A stretch of DNA of 64,000 nucleotides, from NCBI GenBank assembly GCA_036784855.1, contig JAZDSV010000044.1, forward strand, positions 1-64,000, in the 5' to 3' direction. The notes beneath the pieces are model-generated. The model was not told the DNA's origin. It did no database searches and saw only the letters and a list, made by a program, of their open reading frames with translations. The position numbers and the translations under genes were made by a program. Source of the stretch: Aphelidium insulamus (lineage: Eukaryota > Aphelidiomycota > Aphelidea > Aphelidiaceae). Positions 28,991 to 39,816 of this stretch are shown here, one piece after another. Each line of letters starts with the position of its first letter. The first letter of the stretch is position 1.

Positions 28991-31900
28991 ATGTCGACGC
29001 CCATGTCGCCGTTGGCGCCCAGCGAGCACTCGGGCGGGCGTAGCGGGCACCACCCGGCCGCCATGTCTCCCGGTGCGCACAGCACTGCCACTTCAGGGCG
29101 ACGGCAGCGTGATGAAACGGCAGCTCTGGCAGGAGGAAATGATCCGCAACACCATCAGCACCAGCAGCACCAGTCCACACAGCTCATGCAGATGTTTATG
29201 GCCGAGTCGGGCATGGATGAACAGCTGGGTGGGTCTTGCACCATATATACATTGTATTTGGCATATAGGTTATATGCTTATTTATCTTGATAACTTAGAC
29301 GTAGACATATCATGCGGTGTTATTACATTCATGTATATGTGTGCATATAGTTGCATGTATGTGTATATATTTGTCTATAGGCGTGCGTACAATATTATAT
29401 TTTATTTCAACAACTGGACAAGACATGGTGTATACCTTCTGCCACTATCCATACATGAAAGAGTGTACTCACAGTGCTGAATAGGCAACGCGCTCAAATC
29501 CTACTTTCGCATTCAACGCCAAGATGCCATGGTGGAGCAGCTGTCGGCCATAGTTGGCAAAAAGGCAGGTTATCGCCATTAAATATGTATAATATATATA
29601 TATATATATATATATAAATATATTCCTTTAACTGCGCAGGAACAAGAAATTGAACGACTGTGCAATAGTCACTATCAGGAATTTGTGCAGTCCGTGGAGC
29701 AGTTGCTAAATGTTCGCTCCGAGGCGGTCAAGTTGCGCGACGATGTCTCGCTGGTCAACACGGAGTTTCAGTCGGCCGGCACCGCGTTGGTGGACAAGGT
29801 TTTCTTTAATTGTCTGCTATGTCAATATATATATATATTGACATCTTGTAGATGTCTGAGCTGTTGCAGTGCCGCACCGTCTCGCTGAACGTTGACATCG
29901 CGGCCGAGACACTGCAACAGTGCTTATTTGTGCTGGAGCAAGCTAGCAAGGCCATGCTCTACATTGAAGACAAAAAGTACTACAGCGCGCTCAAGGTACG
30001 ACCAACTATTTTATTAGCTGTACAGCTGCGTCTGCTTATCGTATTATAACATGTAGACTCTGGATGAGCTGCAGCAATGTTATCTGCCACAAATTATTCA
30101 GTACGAGTTTGCCAAGCACTTGCGTATGTCAATCTACAAGCCGCACAATGTTAAATACTCTTCACTAACATTAATGTATAGAAGAGTGCATCCCGAGCAT
30201 CCAGAGCGCCGTAAAGGAAGCCGTCCTCTCGCAGATGAAGGAGTGGCTGGTGGAGTAGGGAATCAGTGATATCCACTGCCATGCTAACGTCGCAGCATCC
30301 GGGCACAGTCACAGCTGGTGGGCCGGCTCGCAATGGAACAAACAAGCAAGAGGGCCGGGGCCGGGACGGCGCTTGACGTTGGCGGCACCCTGGGCGGCCA
30401 GGTGACTGGGATGCGGCGCGCGCGTCTCCCATCGGGCCTGTTGAACGAGAGCGGCTTCGCAGCCAGTCGCAGCGTGCAATCTCTGCAATCGTTAAAGTCA
30501 CTCGAGCTGGTGGTCAACGAGGAGAACGAGAGTATGTATTATATATACATACATATATATTCATATGTTTAAATATATTTATATAAATATTTATATAATA
30601 TTATCAATCGCAGTCGACGTGACAAACAATAGCACGGTGCAGGTCGACTTCCGGCCGCTGTACCAGTGCCTGCACATCCACGACGTGCTGGGCATAAAGG
30701 CCTCATTCCGCCGGCACTATGAGGAGAACAGGCGGCTGCAGGCCAACCTGGTGCTCACATCGGCCTTCTCGCTGAACGAGCAGAGCCTGGCCGGGTTCGC
30801 CACCTATCTGCACGAGCTGATCGGCTTCTTTATCGTCGAGTACAAAATCGCCTCCACCACGGACGGCTTCCGACCGCGCGCCAGCATCGACATTCTCTGG
30901 GACGCCGCCAACAGCAAGCTGCACGACGTCATTGTGGCGGCGCTGCAGAACTGCGAGAGCCCGGCCCACTTTCTCAAGATCAAACAGCTGATGATCACGT
31001 TCATCCAGACGGCCGAGGCGTACTCGTACGGCGTGCACCGGCTGGTCGACACCCTGCTGACGTTCTTTGAGCGCTACTCGGAGCTGCTCAAGGTGCAGGC
31101 GAGCGCGCGATGCCGCACCGCCATCATGGCCGACGAGTGCAGCGACGTGGTGGTGCACGACCAGACGGAGTTGGCCGCCGTGCAGCGCACGTTCAAATTG
31201 GCGCCCGCCGATCACCACGCTGTCGATTCTGCGCTGTTCCCGCGGTCGCTGCCGTTCTCGCAGTCATTTCTGGTGTGCACGGAGGAGATGCGCTCGCTGG
31301 TGCGCCTGTTCCACCAGTTCTCGGACGGTTTCCAGCAGAACTTCAACGAGATGGACGAGATACTGCGCAAGTGCGTGCAAGACCTGTTTGTGCGCAACAT
31401 CTGCGCCTTTATCGCGGAGAAGGCGGCCGATCGCGGAGTCCGTGTCAGCGAGGTCGTGAAAATGTTGCGCAACCTCGAGTACCTCGGGGAGGCGGTGACG
31501 CGCGTCGACCAGCTGCTCAGCGACCGGCGAGCGGCGCACCGGGACGCCCTGCACCACCATCACCACCACCACCACCATAATCACCACTTAAACACTGGCA
31601 GTGCAGCAGCAGCAGCAGCAGCAGCAGTCCCCGGACGGTGGCGGAGAATCCACCTCGACTACCACTCCGAGTCCACTGCTGGAACAGTGCCGTGCCGGGC
31701 TGCGCGACACGCAAAAGAGCGTCGAGTCGCGGCTGTTTGAAGTGATGAGCCGCAAGGTCGAAGACTTTATCGACTGTGCCGAGTATGATTTCTGCCCGCC
31801 GGCGCCTCCCCCGCCTTCTTCATCACCATCAACAGCGGGCAGCAGTTCCACTTCGCCCATCTCCCCCGGCAGCGGCCAGCAGCAGCAGCCGGCAGCGATG

Positions 31901-32673
31901 AAGCAAGATACGCTGCTGCTGCTGCTGTGGCACCCAGCCCGTTCCTGGTGGACCTGGTGTCCTTTCTGAAGACGGTGTGGCAGTCGACGCTGGCGGATCT
32001 GCCCGCCTCCACCAAGTCACTGCTCTACTACTCCACATTCTACAACATCAGCAGCGCGCTGCTGCGGCTCCTGACCGGCAGTCCGCAGGCGCGCCGGCTC
32101 TCCCCGCTCTTCCTGGGCACAACGTTCTGGCGGGACCTGGAGTATCTGCGCGAGTTTGTCGGCTGGGTGTCGGTGAGCGGTGGCGCGGCGTCGACGCTGG
32201 ATCTGGCCGACCAGTTGCTGGAGGTGCAGCAGGCCTGCTACCTGTGCACGGGGATCCCGGTGCCGACATTGGCAGCGGTGACTGCAATCGGCAGCCACAC
32301 TGACGTGGACGTGGAGGGCTACCTGGACGCCGCGGTTCGCAGTCGCAAGTTCAATCGGCTTGACCGGCAAACAGTGACGGTGCTGCTGGAACGCGTCCTG
32401 GCCAGCGGCATCTATGACTCGGTGGGCGCGTACGAGTACCTGTGCAAGCAGCTGGATCAGCGTGGAGGGCGCGTGCCACCCTCCGCCAGTGACGCTGGCG
32501 GCAACGGCAACAGTGCAAAACAGCAGAAATCCACGGGTGGTGGCTGGTTTGGCGCGGCGCAGACACCGCAGTCTATCCAGGCAGAGAAGGAGCGCAAGGA
32601 CCTGGAGATTAGGCGCGCGGCCAAGAAGCGCAGCTTGGAGACGGTGCTGCGCCTTCTCAAGGAACGCAAGTGA
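28991..32673 (+). CDS. SEC15: Exocyst complex subunit Sec15, with two compensating frame breaks
   Basis: Exons 28991-29228, 29485-29564, 29640-29798, 29852-29995, 30057-30123, 30182-30254, 30296-30531 and 30614-32673. Family landmarks are 'QEIERLCNSHYQEFVQSVEQ', 'LLNVRSEAVKL', 'DKKYYSALKTLDEL' across an intron, 'DFRPLYQCLHIHDVLGIK' and 'IDILWDAANSKLHDV'. Sec15 binds Rab Sec4/Rab11 on secretory vesicles and links them to the exocyst at the plasma membrane. Intron 2 (29565-29639) must use a GC donor (AAG|gcaggt) to keep frame. In the last exon the frame changes near 31590-31605, inside (CAC)n/(GCA)n, and changes back near 31880-31925, inside (CAG)n/(CTG)n. The stretch between ('LLEQCRAGLRDTQKSVESRL', 'VEDFIDCAEYDF') is conserved-looking Sec15. 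The C-terminus adds a Lys/Arg-rich tail. Confidence 0.88.
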
Positions 32674-33295
32674 ATGGATTTGTTCATTGATTATATTATT
32701 CAATTGAAGCATTTCAGCATGTATGGTGTGTAGTCTGAATGCGGTGGAGCCTTGGTGATGTGTGTAAGGTGTATTCTAGCCAAAGTGTAGCCGCTGAAGG
32801 GCATTGCTTGAGACGCGGTCATATCAGCAATTAGTTCCACTGATGGCACTATTCTCTAATTGTGGTTGCGTCAGAAGCGCAGACATATAATGAGACTCAG
32901 ACAAGCTTGTATAACTGTTTTGAAAGAGTTTGAATACTGAGAGCCACCTTGATATAATCTATATAAACTTTATACAGATTAAGCCGTGACAGGAACACAG
33001 TATTAACTGTCAGCTGTTTTGTCGAGTGTTTCTGCTCCTGGTCAATTGGTTTCAAAATGCACATTGTAATCCTTTGTCATTCTTTGTTCAGCTTGCATTT
33101 TGTCTTGTGTCTCTACCAGAGCGCGTTTACGTTCTACATATTGCCGGTGCCGCCAATTGGCAGTTGATGTAGTTGTATATTGCGTTGTATATTGGACAGA
33201 TCTTTGCTGGCAGGACTCTATTCACTTTCACGGGCCACTTCAGTGATACACAATACAAAAGGTGGTCACAACAAGACATAAGGTATTTACGGCTA
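32674..33295. other. Intergenic between convergent genes, nothing recognised
   Basis: 3' flanks of SEC15 (plus) and the coiled-coil gene (minus). No coding frame with support. Confidence 0.4.
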
Positions 33296-34862
33296 TCAAT
33301 TGGGTTGCAGCACGGCGTGGCGGAACTTTTCCCGCTGCCCGTCCAGCCGCCGCATTATGTCGTTCAGGTCCGCGGAGGTCTGCGTAGAGCCACCATAAGG
33401 CTGCTTCTTGTCGCGCGCAGCAACTGTCCCACATCGCACTGCAAGTCAATGCGGGCACGGCGAGCGTCTCCGAGCTCGGCGTGCAGTGCCGCACGCTCCT
33501 TGGCCCACGCCGCCTCCAGCGCCGACAGTTGATCGCGGTGCCGCTGCTGTTCCGCCGTCATCTCCGCCGCCGATCGACCCATCTGCACGGACAGTCTGCT
33601 GGCGGCATCGGCTGCGGCTTCCTGCACGACACTCTGCCCGCGCGCCACAGCTTCGTCGCGTTCACGGCGCGCCTGGCGCACATCCAACTGTGCGGCGTCA
33701 CACTGTTTGGCCAGCGCGCGGAGCTGGGTCTCACTGCGCGCCAGATCCGACTCGTAGCGCTGCTCCAGGGACGCGTGTTGCCGTTTTCGCCGGGCTAGTT
33801 GGTCGCGCAGGTCTGCCACTTGGCGCTCTTCCCTCGCTAGCCGTCGCTTCAGCCGGCACACCGCGTCCAGCAGTGGTCGTCGCCTCCGGGTTACCCGATG
33901 GTGATAGTCGTTGTGTTCCCCCTCGTATTCTTCACCTTCACCTTCACCTTCCACTTGTTCATCTTTGCCGTAGTCTTCGTCGACAATGCCGTCCAGATCA
34001 CCTGCCAGGACATTGGCCAGCTCCTCGCAGCAGTCGGCATAGTCGTCGAGGCGGTGCCGGTGACGCTTGCTACAGTGTTGGCGCTGCTGTTTGACGCGCG
34101 CTTCGATCCGTCGCACGGCCTGCACATCCTGACTGTGCTGCCGGGCAGCCGCCGCCACTCTGGCCTCCAGCGCGGCCACTGTGGCGCGGTGCTGGGCGTC
34201 GCGGGCGGCGGCTGATTCAGTGGCCGCTGCCAGCTCGGCGTCGGTGTCGGCGCGCAGTCGTGACAGTCGCTCCTCTAGCCGCGCGGTCTCGGCTGCCAGC
34301 CGTTGTGCACTGTCTTGCTTGTGGCGGGCCAGGGTGGCGGCTGCGTGGTGCTGCTGCTGCTCCAGGTCGCGTCGCGCCTCCTCCAACAGTCGCTCTGTCT
34401 CGCCGACCCTGGCGGCATACGCTGTCAGCAGCGGCAATGCGCTCGGCCACGTCGACTTCGATGGTGACGATAGCGGTGATGATGATGTGACATGTTCTGC
34501 TCCGGCTCCAACTTCTGCTTTGCCGGCAGACAGGAGACGCTCCAGCTCGGCGTGATATCGGCGCGCAACCTGCTGCCAGCTGATCTGCTCCTCCCCGCCG
34601 TGGAGTCCCCTGATGTCTGCGTGGCGCTACTCGTGGTCGTGGTGGTAGGCGGCAATGGCTGCTGTCGTGATTCAACTGCAATTGCAACTGGCGGCGGTGG
34701 CGGCGCGACGGGAGCAGACACTGCCACTGTTTTGGCGGGGAAGGCGTCGACACGGCCACGCGGCACCTGCAGGTCGGCGTCGCGGTCAGAGCGGCTCTGC
34801 AGCAAGAGGCTACGCTGCAGCAGCTCTGATATGCGCTCTGTCGGCGCTGATGTGCTGTCCAT
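33296..34862 (-). CDS. Long coiled-coil protein, frame interrupted twice
   Basis: The start MDSTSAPTERISELLQRSLL leads into a Pro/Thr-rich region. The main frame, open from about 34625, is almost entirely heptad-like: 'ETERLLEEARRDLEQQQHHA', 'TARLEERLSRLRADTDAELA', and later 'LKRRLAREERQVADLRDQLA'. An acidic break 'EQVEGEGEGEEYEGEH' sits in the middle. Two frame changes are needed. One is near 34580-34640, perhaps an unplaced intron. The other is near 33414-33440, after which 'QTSADLNDIMRRLDGQREKF' continues the coil to a stop at 33296. No named family is evident; coiled coils of this type occur in centrosomal, Golgi and spindle proteins. About 500 residues in total. Confidence 0.55.
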
Positions 34863-35224
34863 ATGAATGGGTTATATATGATATGATGTGTGTATGTGTA
34901 TCTGTGTGCAATTATAGTTGTAGTGAGAACTGTGGACCATGACAATTGTTTGTTAATATGAATATGAAGTGGAGACGCGGTCTGTTCACCACAAGCGGTG
35001 TGCTTGCACAGCATATATTTACTAAATATATATATAGCATACATTTACATTTACACAGCACAGCATACATTTACTAAATATATATATATATATATATATA
35101 GTAAATGTACATACGCGAGTACATATTTGCCAAGTTCCGACCTGCAGCAAATGAAGCCGACATGCTGAGAGCTGAGTGTTGCAAAGGAATACATACTTAC
35201 TTTAAGATACATACATATAAAAAT
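34863..35224. other. Intergenic, (TA)n-rich
   Basis: Contains two copies of 'catacatttac...' next to 'tatatata' (about 35035-35105) that form inverted (TA)n/tttactaaat structures. No gene. Confidence 0.4.
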
Positions 35225-35624
35225 ATGAACGGAAGGGGAAAATCGTCCAACGGAAAGGCCAAAGGTCTTTTAAAAGATAAGGGTACGGTGAATACTGCGT
35301 GCCAAAGCCGACGCACTGGAAGCAAAGGTGCCACGGTCCTAGCAACCATGTCGACCTGAAGCAAAAAAAGGTTTAGGCAAGTTGTCCCCTGCAGATGAGC
35401 GCCTTCTTGGCCGCAGCGTGGAAAAACTGTCCGAGATGAAGGCGGAGAAAGCAAAGTTCTTGAATATCGTCGCGGAGGCCGTGAAAAAAGTAGGTAATAG
35501 TATAAATGAAGAAACCTTTGATACTTGCCTTCCACGCAAACATCATTGTATCCAACTTCCTCAACTATATAAAGAGCTACATAAGAACAAGAACGGTGAC
35601 TTTGGGTCGAAGCTGAAAGCATAA
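35225..35624 (+). CDS. Small lysine-rich protein, unknown
   Basis: A 19-codon first exon (35225-35282, MNGRGKSSNGKAKGLLKDKG) joins 35362-35624 over a 79-bp intron (donor gtacgg, acceptor tgaag) in frame, giving 106 residues. The product is basic at the start and helical in the middle ('RSVEKLSEMKAEKAKFLNIV'). The second exon is open for 87 codons, more than chance would suggest, but has no ATG of its own. No family is recognised. Convergent with the kinase gene, only about 25 bp away. Confidence 0.4.
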
Positions 35625-35649
35625 ACACTACGAATAGCAAAATATATCT

Positions 35650-37563
35650 TTATGAACATGCATAGTCGTGATGCCAGTGAGACACCGAAGCGCACACGTC
35701 TACTATGGTTGCCCGATGTGATGGCAATGGGTGCAGCATCCTCTTGAGTAGCCTGGCCAGCTCCTCCACAGCTGCCATGTGGTCGCCATCATCGTCTTCA
35801 ACCGCAGTGTACTTCAGCAGCAGGTTCCGTACATCCACCTCCCTGGCCACTGTAGCCAGGACAGCGCCACCGCCATCTGCGAGCCGCAACAGCTCAGCAT
35901 CCGCCGACAGGTCACCAAGTACAGATGTGTCGTTGGTGCCGCCGTTCAAACGAGTGACCGTGAGCAGGTCTGCCATTGGTGATTGTAGTGCCACACGGCC
36001 CCCGGTCGCCATGGCCAACAGCAGCACCCCCAGGGCCCACACATCAGCCTCTGGCCCGGCATACACGGCGCCTGCAGCAATTTCCGGAGCGGCCATGTCG
36101 GCCGTGCCATACCGCTCAAACCATCCAGCGTCTGTTCCGACTGCGGCAGTTGTTGAGGACGTAGCTCGACGTCTGGGGCGAGCCATGCCAAAGTCTACCA
36201 GCTTGACTTGGAGCGGCAAGACTTGCCCGTCAACAGCTGGAGCCGTACTATCGGCAGCAGCCCAATTGATTAGCACGTTCTCGGCACGGATGTCCAGATG
36301 CACAAAGCCGGCCGTGAACATGGCAGCATAGCCATCGACTACCTGGCGAAATATGTGGCGGTATGTGTGCGGTTGCTGCACCATGTGCCGGTACTGCTGC
36401 ATGTAGTGGTACAGAGAGCCGGTGTCTGGGCGGCTTGGCAGCGTGGTGGTGGCGGCACTTGTGGCGGTGGTGGTTGTGTTGGTGGTAGTGGCGGTAACGG
36501 CCGAGGTGTCCGTGTCAAACAGCGATGTGGAGGCAAAGTCTGTCTGCGGCGCTGGCAGACGATTTCCCACGTCGGCAATGTCGGCCGTCTTTTGGATGGC
36601 CAGGAGAGGAGGGGCGGCGGTGCCAATGTTCTTGGCGGCGGTGATGGCTGCAGGCGGTACATTGGAGGAAGTCACATCAGCTGCTGTAACACCAGCAGCA
36701 AAAGTCTCCACAAACTCCATGGCCAGCAGGAAGAAGAAGGGATTGTCGGTGATCAGGTGCACGCAGCGTACGATAGACGGGTGCGGCGGGATGGCCAGCA
36801 GCACGTGCGCCTCCATGGGGATCCACACCGCCGCCGCGGCGTCCCACCACAGCGCCTCGGCCGGCACAGTGTCACGACGGATACACTTTACGGCCACACG
36901 ACCTTGCAGCGAATGTCGCGCCTCCAGCACCACACCCTGCCCGCCCCAGCCGATCACACCCACGATACGGTAGCCCATCTGTTCCAGCGGGCGGAGAATT
37001 GTGCTGCTCCGTGACAGCAGCTGCCGAATCCACGCGGCCCTGTCCGCCGAGTCCAGCGAGTGCAGTGACGCACCGCCATCATCATCATCATCATCATCGT
37101 TGTCCTCGCCATTGCTGTTATCGTCGTCGTTGTCATCTCCGTTGTCGTCCTCATCCCCGAAGCCATCGTAGCCTTTGCCACGGTTGGCTTTGCGGGATTC
37201 GCCGTGCCGCCGCGGACTCAATGGGTTCTCGTCATCGTCCAGCGCGTTGGTGACGGCTGCGTTGTGGTGACGACCATGGTTGTGACGATGGTGATGCTCT
37301 GCAGCATCTCGCAGCGGAGATTTCTGGCCTCTGCCGCGACTGTCCTGGCCGTATGGCGCAGGAACAGTCAGCACCGAGAGCGCGTGTTTTGTTTGCGACT
37401 GTCCAACGCCCTCGCCACCGCCGCCACTGTCCAGACTCTGGTCGCGCCGCCGCGCCGCCAACAAGCACGGACAACAGCATCGCGCTGCAGTGTCCCTCAG
37501 ACGCGTCCAAACAGAGGCATTCCCCGCGCCGCCCGCGTCGTCTTCCTCATCGCGTAGTTTCAT
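35650..37563 (-). CDS. Divergent protein kinase, possibly lipid-anchored
   Basis: Single exon, 637 residues. A Cys cluster near residue 29 ('ARCCCPCLLAARRR') is a likely palmitoylation site. A His/Arg- and then Asp/Asn-rich disordered region follows (residues about 75-165). The kinase domain starts about residue 195: glycine loop GWGGQGVV, lysine in 'VAVKCIRR', and a roughly 110-residue Ala/Thr-rich insertion after 'FFFLLAMEF'. The catalytic loop is HLDIRAENVL (the HRD-type Asp is present but the usual Lys is Arg), then DFGMARP, 'ADMAAPEIAAGAVY' and 'ADVWALGVLLLAMATGG'. All ATP and Mg ligands appear present, so it may be active. The Arg substitution and the large insertion make group assignment uncertain; no substrate can be inferred. 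Confidence 0.82.
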   Translation of the reverse strand: MKLRDEEDDAGGAGNASVWTRLRDTAARCCCPCLLAARRRDQSLDSGGGGEGVGQSQTKHALSVLTVPAPYGQDSRGRGQKSPLRDAAEHHHRHNHGRHHNAAVTNALDDDENPLSPRRHGESRKANRGKGYDGFGDEDDNGDDNDDDNSNGEDNDDDDDDDGGASLHSLDSADRAAWIRQLLSRSSTILRPLEQMGYRIVGVIGWGGQGVVLEARHSLQGRVAVKCIRRDTVPAEALWWDAAAAVWIPMEAHVLLAIPPHPSIVRCVHLITDNPFFFLLAMEFVETFAAGVTAADVTSSNVPPAAITAAKNIGTAAPPLLAIQKTADIADVGNRLPAPQTDFASTSLFDTDTSAVTATTTNTTTTATSAATTTLPSRPDTGSLYHYMQQYRHMVQQPHTYRHIFRQVVDGYAAMFTAGFVHLDIRAENVLINWAAADSTAPAVDGQVLPLQVKLVDFGMARPRRRATSSTTAAVGTDAGWFERYGTADMAAPEIAAGAVYAGPEADVWALGVLLLAMATGGRVALQSPMADLLTVTRLNGGTNDTSVLGDLSADAELLRLADGGGAVLATVAREVDVRNLLLKYTAVEDDDGDHMAAVEELARLLKRMLHPLPSHRATIVDVCASVSHWHHDYACS

Positions 37564-38155
37564 TCAGTGCGCATCTCACATGACAACCGGCTGGGCGGTT
37601 CAAATGGTCGATGCACTACTGTTGGTACCACGACAACAACAGCCCTAAATCTCTGTAGCTGTACTTTAACGGTAAGCTGCAACCCTCAAAGATGCACAAG
37701 AAACTGTTGCAAGACTTTATAGCAATTGACGTCAATGTGCATAAACTCGGCAATGCAGAGCACTAAGAATAGAAACATTAGTAAGCTGAATTTTTACGAC
37801 CTGAACGGCACTACCATGAAATATACACACATTTTATAATCACTGCACATCTATAATCTATACACATCACTGTGTAATAATAATATGGATTGTACACATC
37901 ACTGTGTACAATCCATCAGTCTGCGATGGCCTCGGTGCAAGTCCATCAAGTGCATTGATGCTATGTATACGTTGAGAGCAGGCGAGTGCTAAACTGCACG
38001 GCTAAATTGTTCCTGAAAACAATCGGCAAAACTCGAAGCAGGGTTTCGGTTGACGCCACGCATTGTTGAACCTCTCTGTCTCTCTTCAATTTCAATTGCT
38101 GCTCGTGCCGCCCAGGGCACCACCCACCGCCACAATCAGTTCACTAGACCACGAA
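37564..38155. other. Divergent intergenic region with a perfect hairpin
   Basis: Promoter region between the kinase gene (minus) and the Tra2-like gene (plus). It contains the 14-bp-stem inverted repeat described separately at 37885-37916. No coding frame. Confidence 0.5.
37885..37916. repeat. Perfect 14-bp inverted repeat, 4-nt loop
   Basis: Left arm atggattgtacaca (37885-37898), loop tcac, right arm tgtgtacaatccat (37903-37916); all 14 pairs match. It lies about 240 bp upstream of the Tra2-like ATG. A partial direct copy 'acacatcactgtgtaa' precedes it at 37863-37878. Confidence 0.9.
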
Positions 38156-39096
38156 ATGGCTGCCCCGGATGTGGGCCGCGATGAGCGCCGAGATGAGCGC
38201 CGTGAAGAGCGTCGTGAAGAGCGTTCCCGTTCTCGCACCCGGCGCTCGCGATCTCGTTCCCGTTCTCGGTCGCCGCCTCGCCGCCGTCGCTCACCGTCGC
38301 CGTCACCTAAGCGGTTTGTGGCCAAGCGATTAACATTATTAGTCAAGCAACTAATGCGTATAAAATCTAGCCGCGCGGCATCCCCACCGCCGCGCAGCTA
38401 TTCTCGGCGCGATGCCGCTCGCGAGAACCCTGAACCGACCAAAGTGCTCGGAGTGTTTGGGTTGAACCTGCGCACCAATGAAGATGACCTGCAGGACCTG
38501 TTCCGCAAGTACGGCACGGTGGAAAAGTGCACTGTGGTTATGGACCGTCGTGTACGTCAAGTGTACTCATTTCGGTAATTGTAATCATCTTAACTAAATT
38601 TTCCGCTGGGATAGAGCAACCAGTCGCGTGGATTTGCATTCATCAATTTCTCCAACTTGGAGGAGGCGACGGCCGCGCGTGATGCCACCAACGGCATCGA
38701 TCTGGATGGACACCGCATCCGCGTGGACTACTCGGTCACGCTGAAGCCACATGATCCCACTCCGGGCGCATACGCCGGTCGGCCGTACGTGCACTCCATT
38801 AATTTCCTTTATATAAGTTGATTCTTATTTTTCCCAATAGCTCGTACCGCGATAGCTACCGTGACAGTTACCGCGATCGAGACCGTGGCAGTGATCGCTA
38901 CCGCAGCGACCGTGACCGTGACCGTGGTGATCGATATGACCGTGACCGTGGAGACCGCAGTGACCGTGACCGCGAAGAGCGTCGCCGATCCCCCGCCCGC
39001 TCATCGACATACCGTCGGCGCAGTCGCTCTCGTAGCCGCTCTCCACCGCGGCGCGTAGTGCGTTGTCGCAGCGGTTCCCGTTCCCGCTCGCGATAG
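38156..39096 (+). CDS. TRA2: Transformer-2-like SR splicing factor
   Basis: Exons 38156-38313, 38371-38551, 38615-38784 and 38841-39096 give 254 residues. The order RS domain - RRM - RS domain is the Tra2 layout. RS1 reads 'RSRSRTRRSRSRSRSRSPP'. The RRM has RNP2 'LGVFGLNL' and RNP1 'SRGFAFINF', then 'DLDGHRIRVDYSVT' and the Tra2-specific C-terminal extension 'PHDPTPGAYAGRP'. RS2 is rich in repeated 'YRDRDRG' and 'SDRDRDRG' blocks. The first intron (38314-38370, 57 bp, donor gtttgt) contains no stop and is a multiple of three, so retention would insert a non-RS hydrophobic peptide. Tra2 proteins bind GAA-rich exonic enhancers and promote exon inclusion. Confidence 0.9.
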
Positions 39097-39816
39097 GGGA
39101 CTGTGGATAGAAAAGGCAACATCCCACATCAGCAAGTTAATAAGAGCAACACGCTGTGGAAACAGCAGAATAAATAATCCAAGCCGTGTGCAAGCTGACA
39201 AGATAGTGCGCTGCAAGAGAATGAGAATACCATTTCATCAAATATCATCAAAATTATTGCCATCAAAGAGAAGGAAATATTAAGATGTGACATTGGTGTC
39301 GACAGTGGAATAGTATTGAACCAAAGCGCACACTTTCTATGGCGATACATAGATGGTGGAATATACATGCGGATTTAGCAAGTCATACGGGGAGTGTCAC
39401 TGCACTGCACAGCAGATTTTGCATCAACGAAATCCCCACGCGGAGGCATGAATATATTATGGCTGCACATTAACATTTGCATTGCCATGTGACAACCTCG
39501 AGCCCCAGAAAGCCGACCTTGCGCATTCAGGAGTATCTATTGCAGAGAAGATGTCAGTGTGATGCTTAAGAAGAAGCCTTGGATACAACTGCACAAGCCA
39601 GATGAAGCATATTACAGTGTGCGATCATGCACGCAAATATCCATGGTGGTGCAATTGCTTTTTGTATATGTGCACATAAATATATATATAAGTGGATGGA
39701 TGCTGTATGCATATTATAATGCAAGTGAAATGTATATAGCCGTGCATAGCTAGAGTTGAATGTGTGCCTGAAATACCATTAGCAAGCAATCACAAGGACA
39801 GCGAACAACTGCCACA
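39097..39816. other. Intergenic, no gene recognised
   Basis: 3' flank of the Tra2-like gene and promoter of the alpha-SNAP gene. The short ORF at 39559-39753 has no coding signals. Confidence 0.4.

Noticed and set aside
30703-31218. 171-codon minus ORF inside SEC15
   Set aside because: Antisense shadow of a conserved Sec15 exon; no family similarity.
31585-31925. Programmed ribosomal frameshifting in SEC15
   Set aside because: There is no slippery heptamer or nearby stop/pseudoknot design; both switch points are in microsatellites, so indels are simpler.
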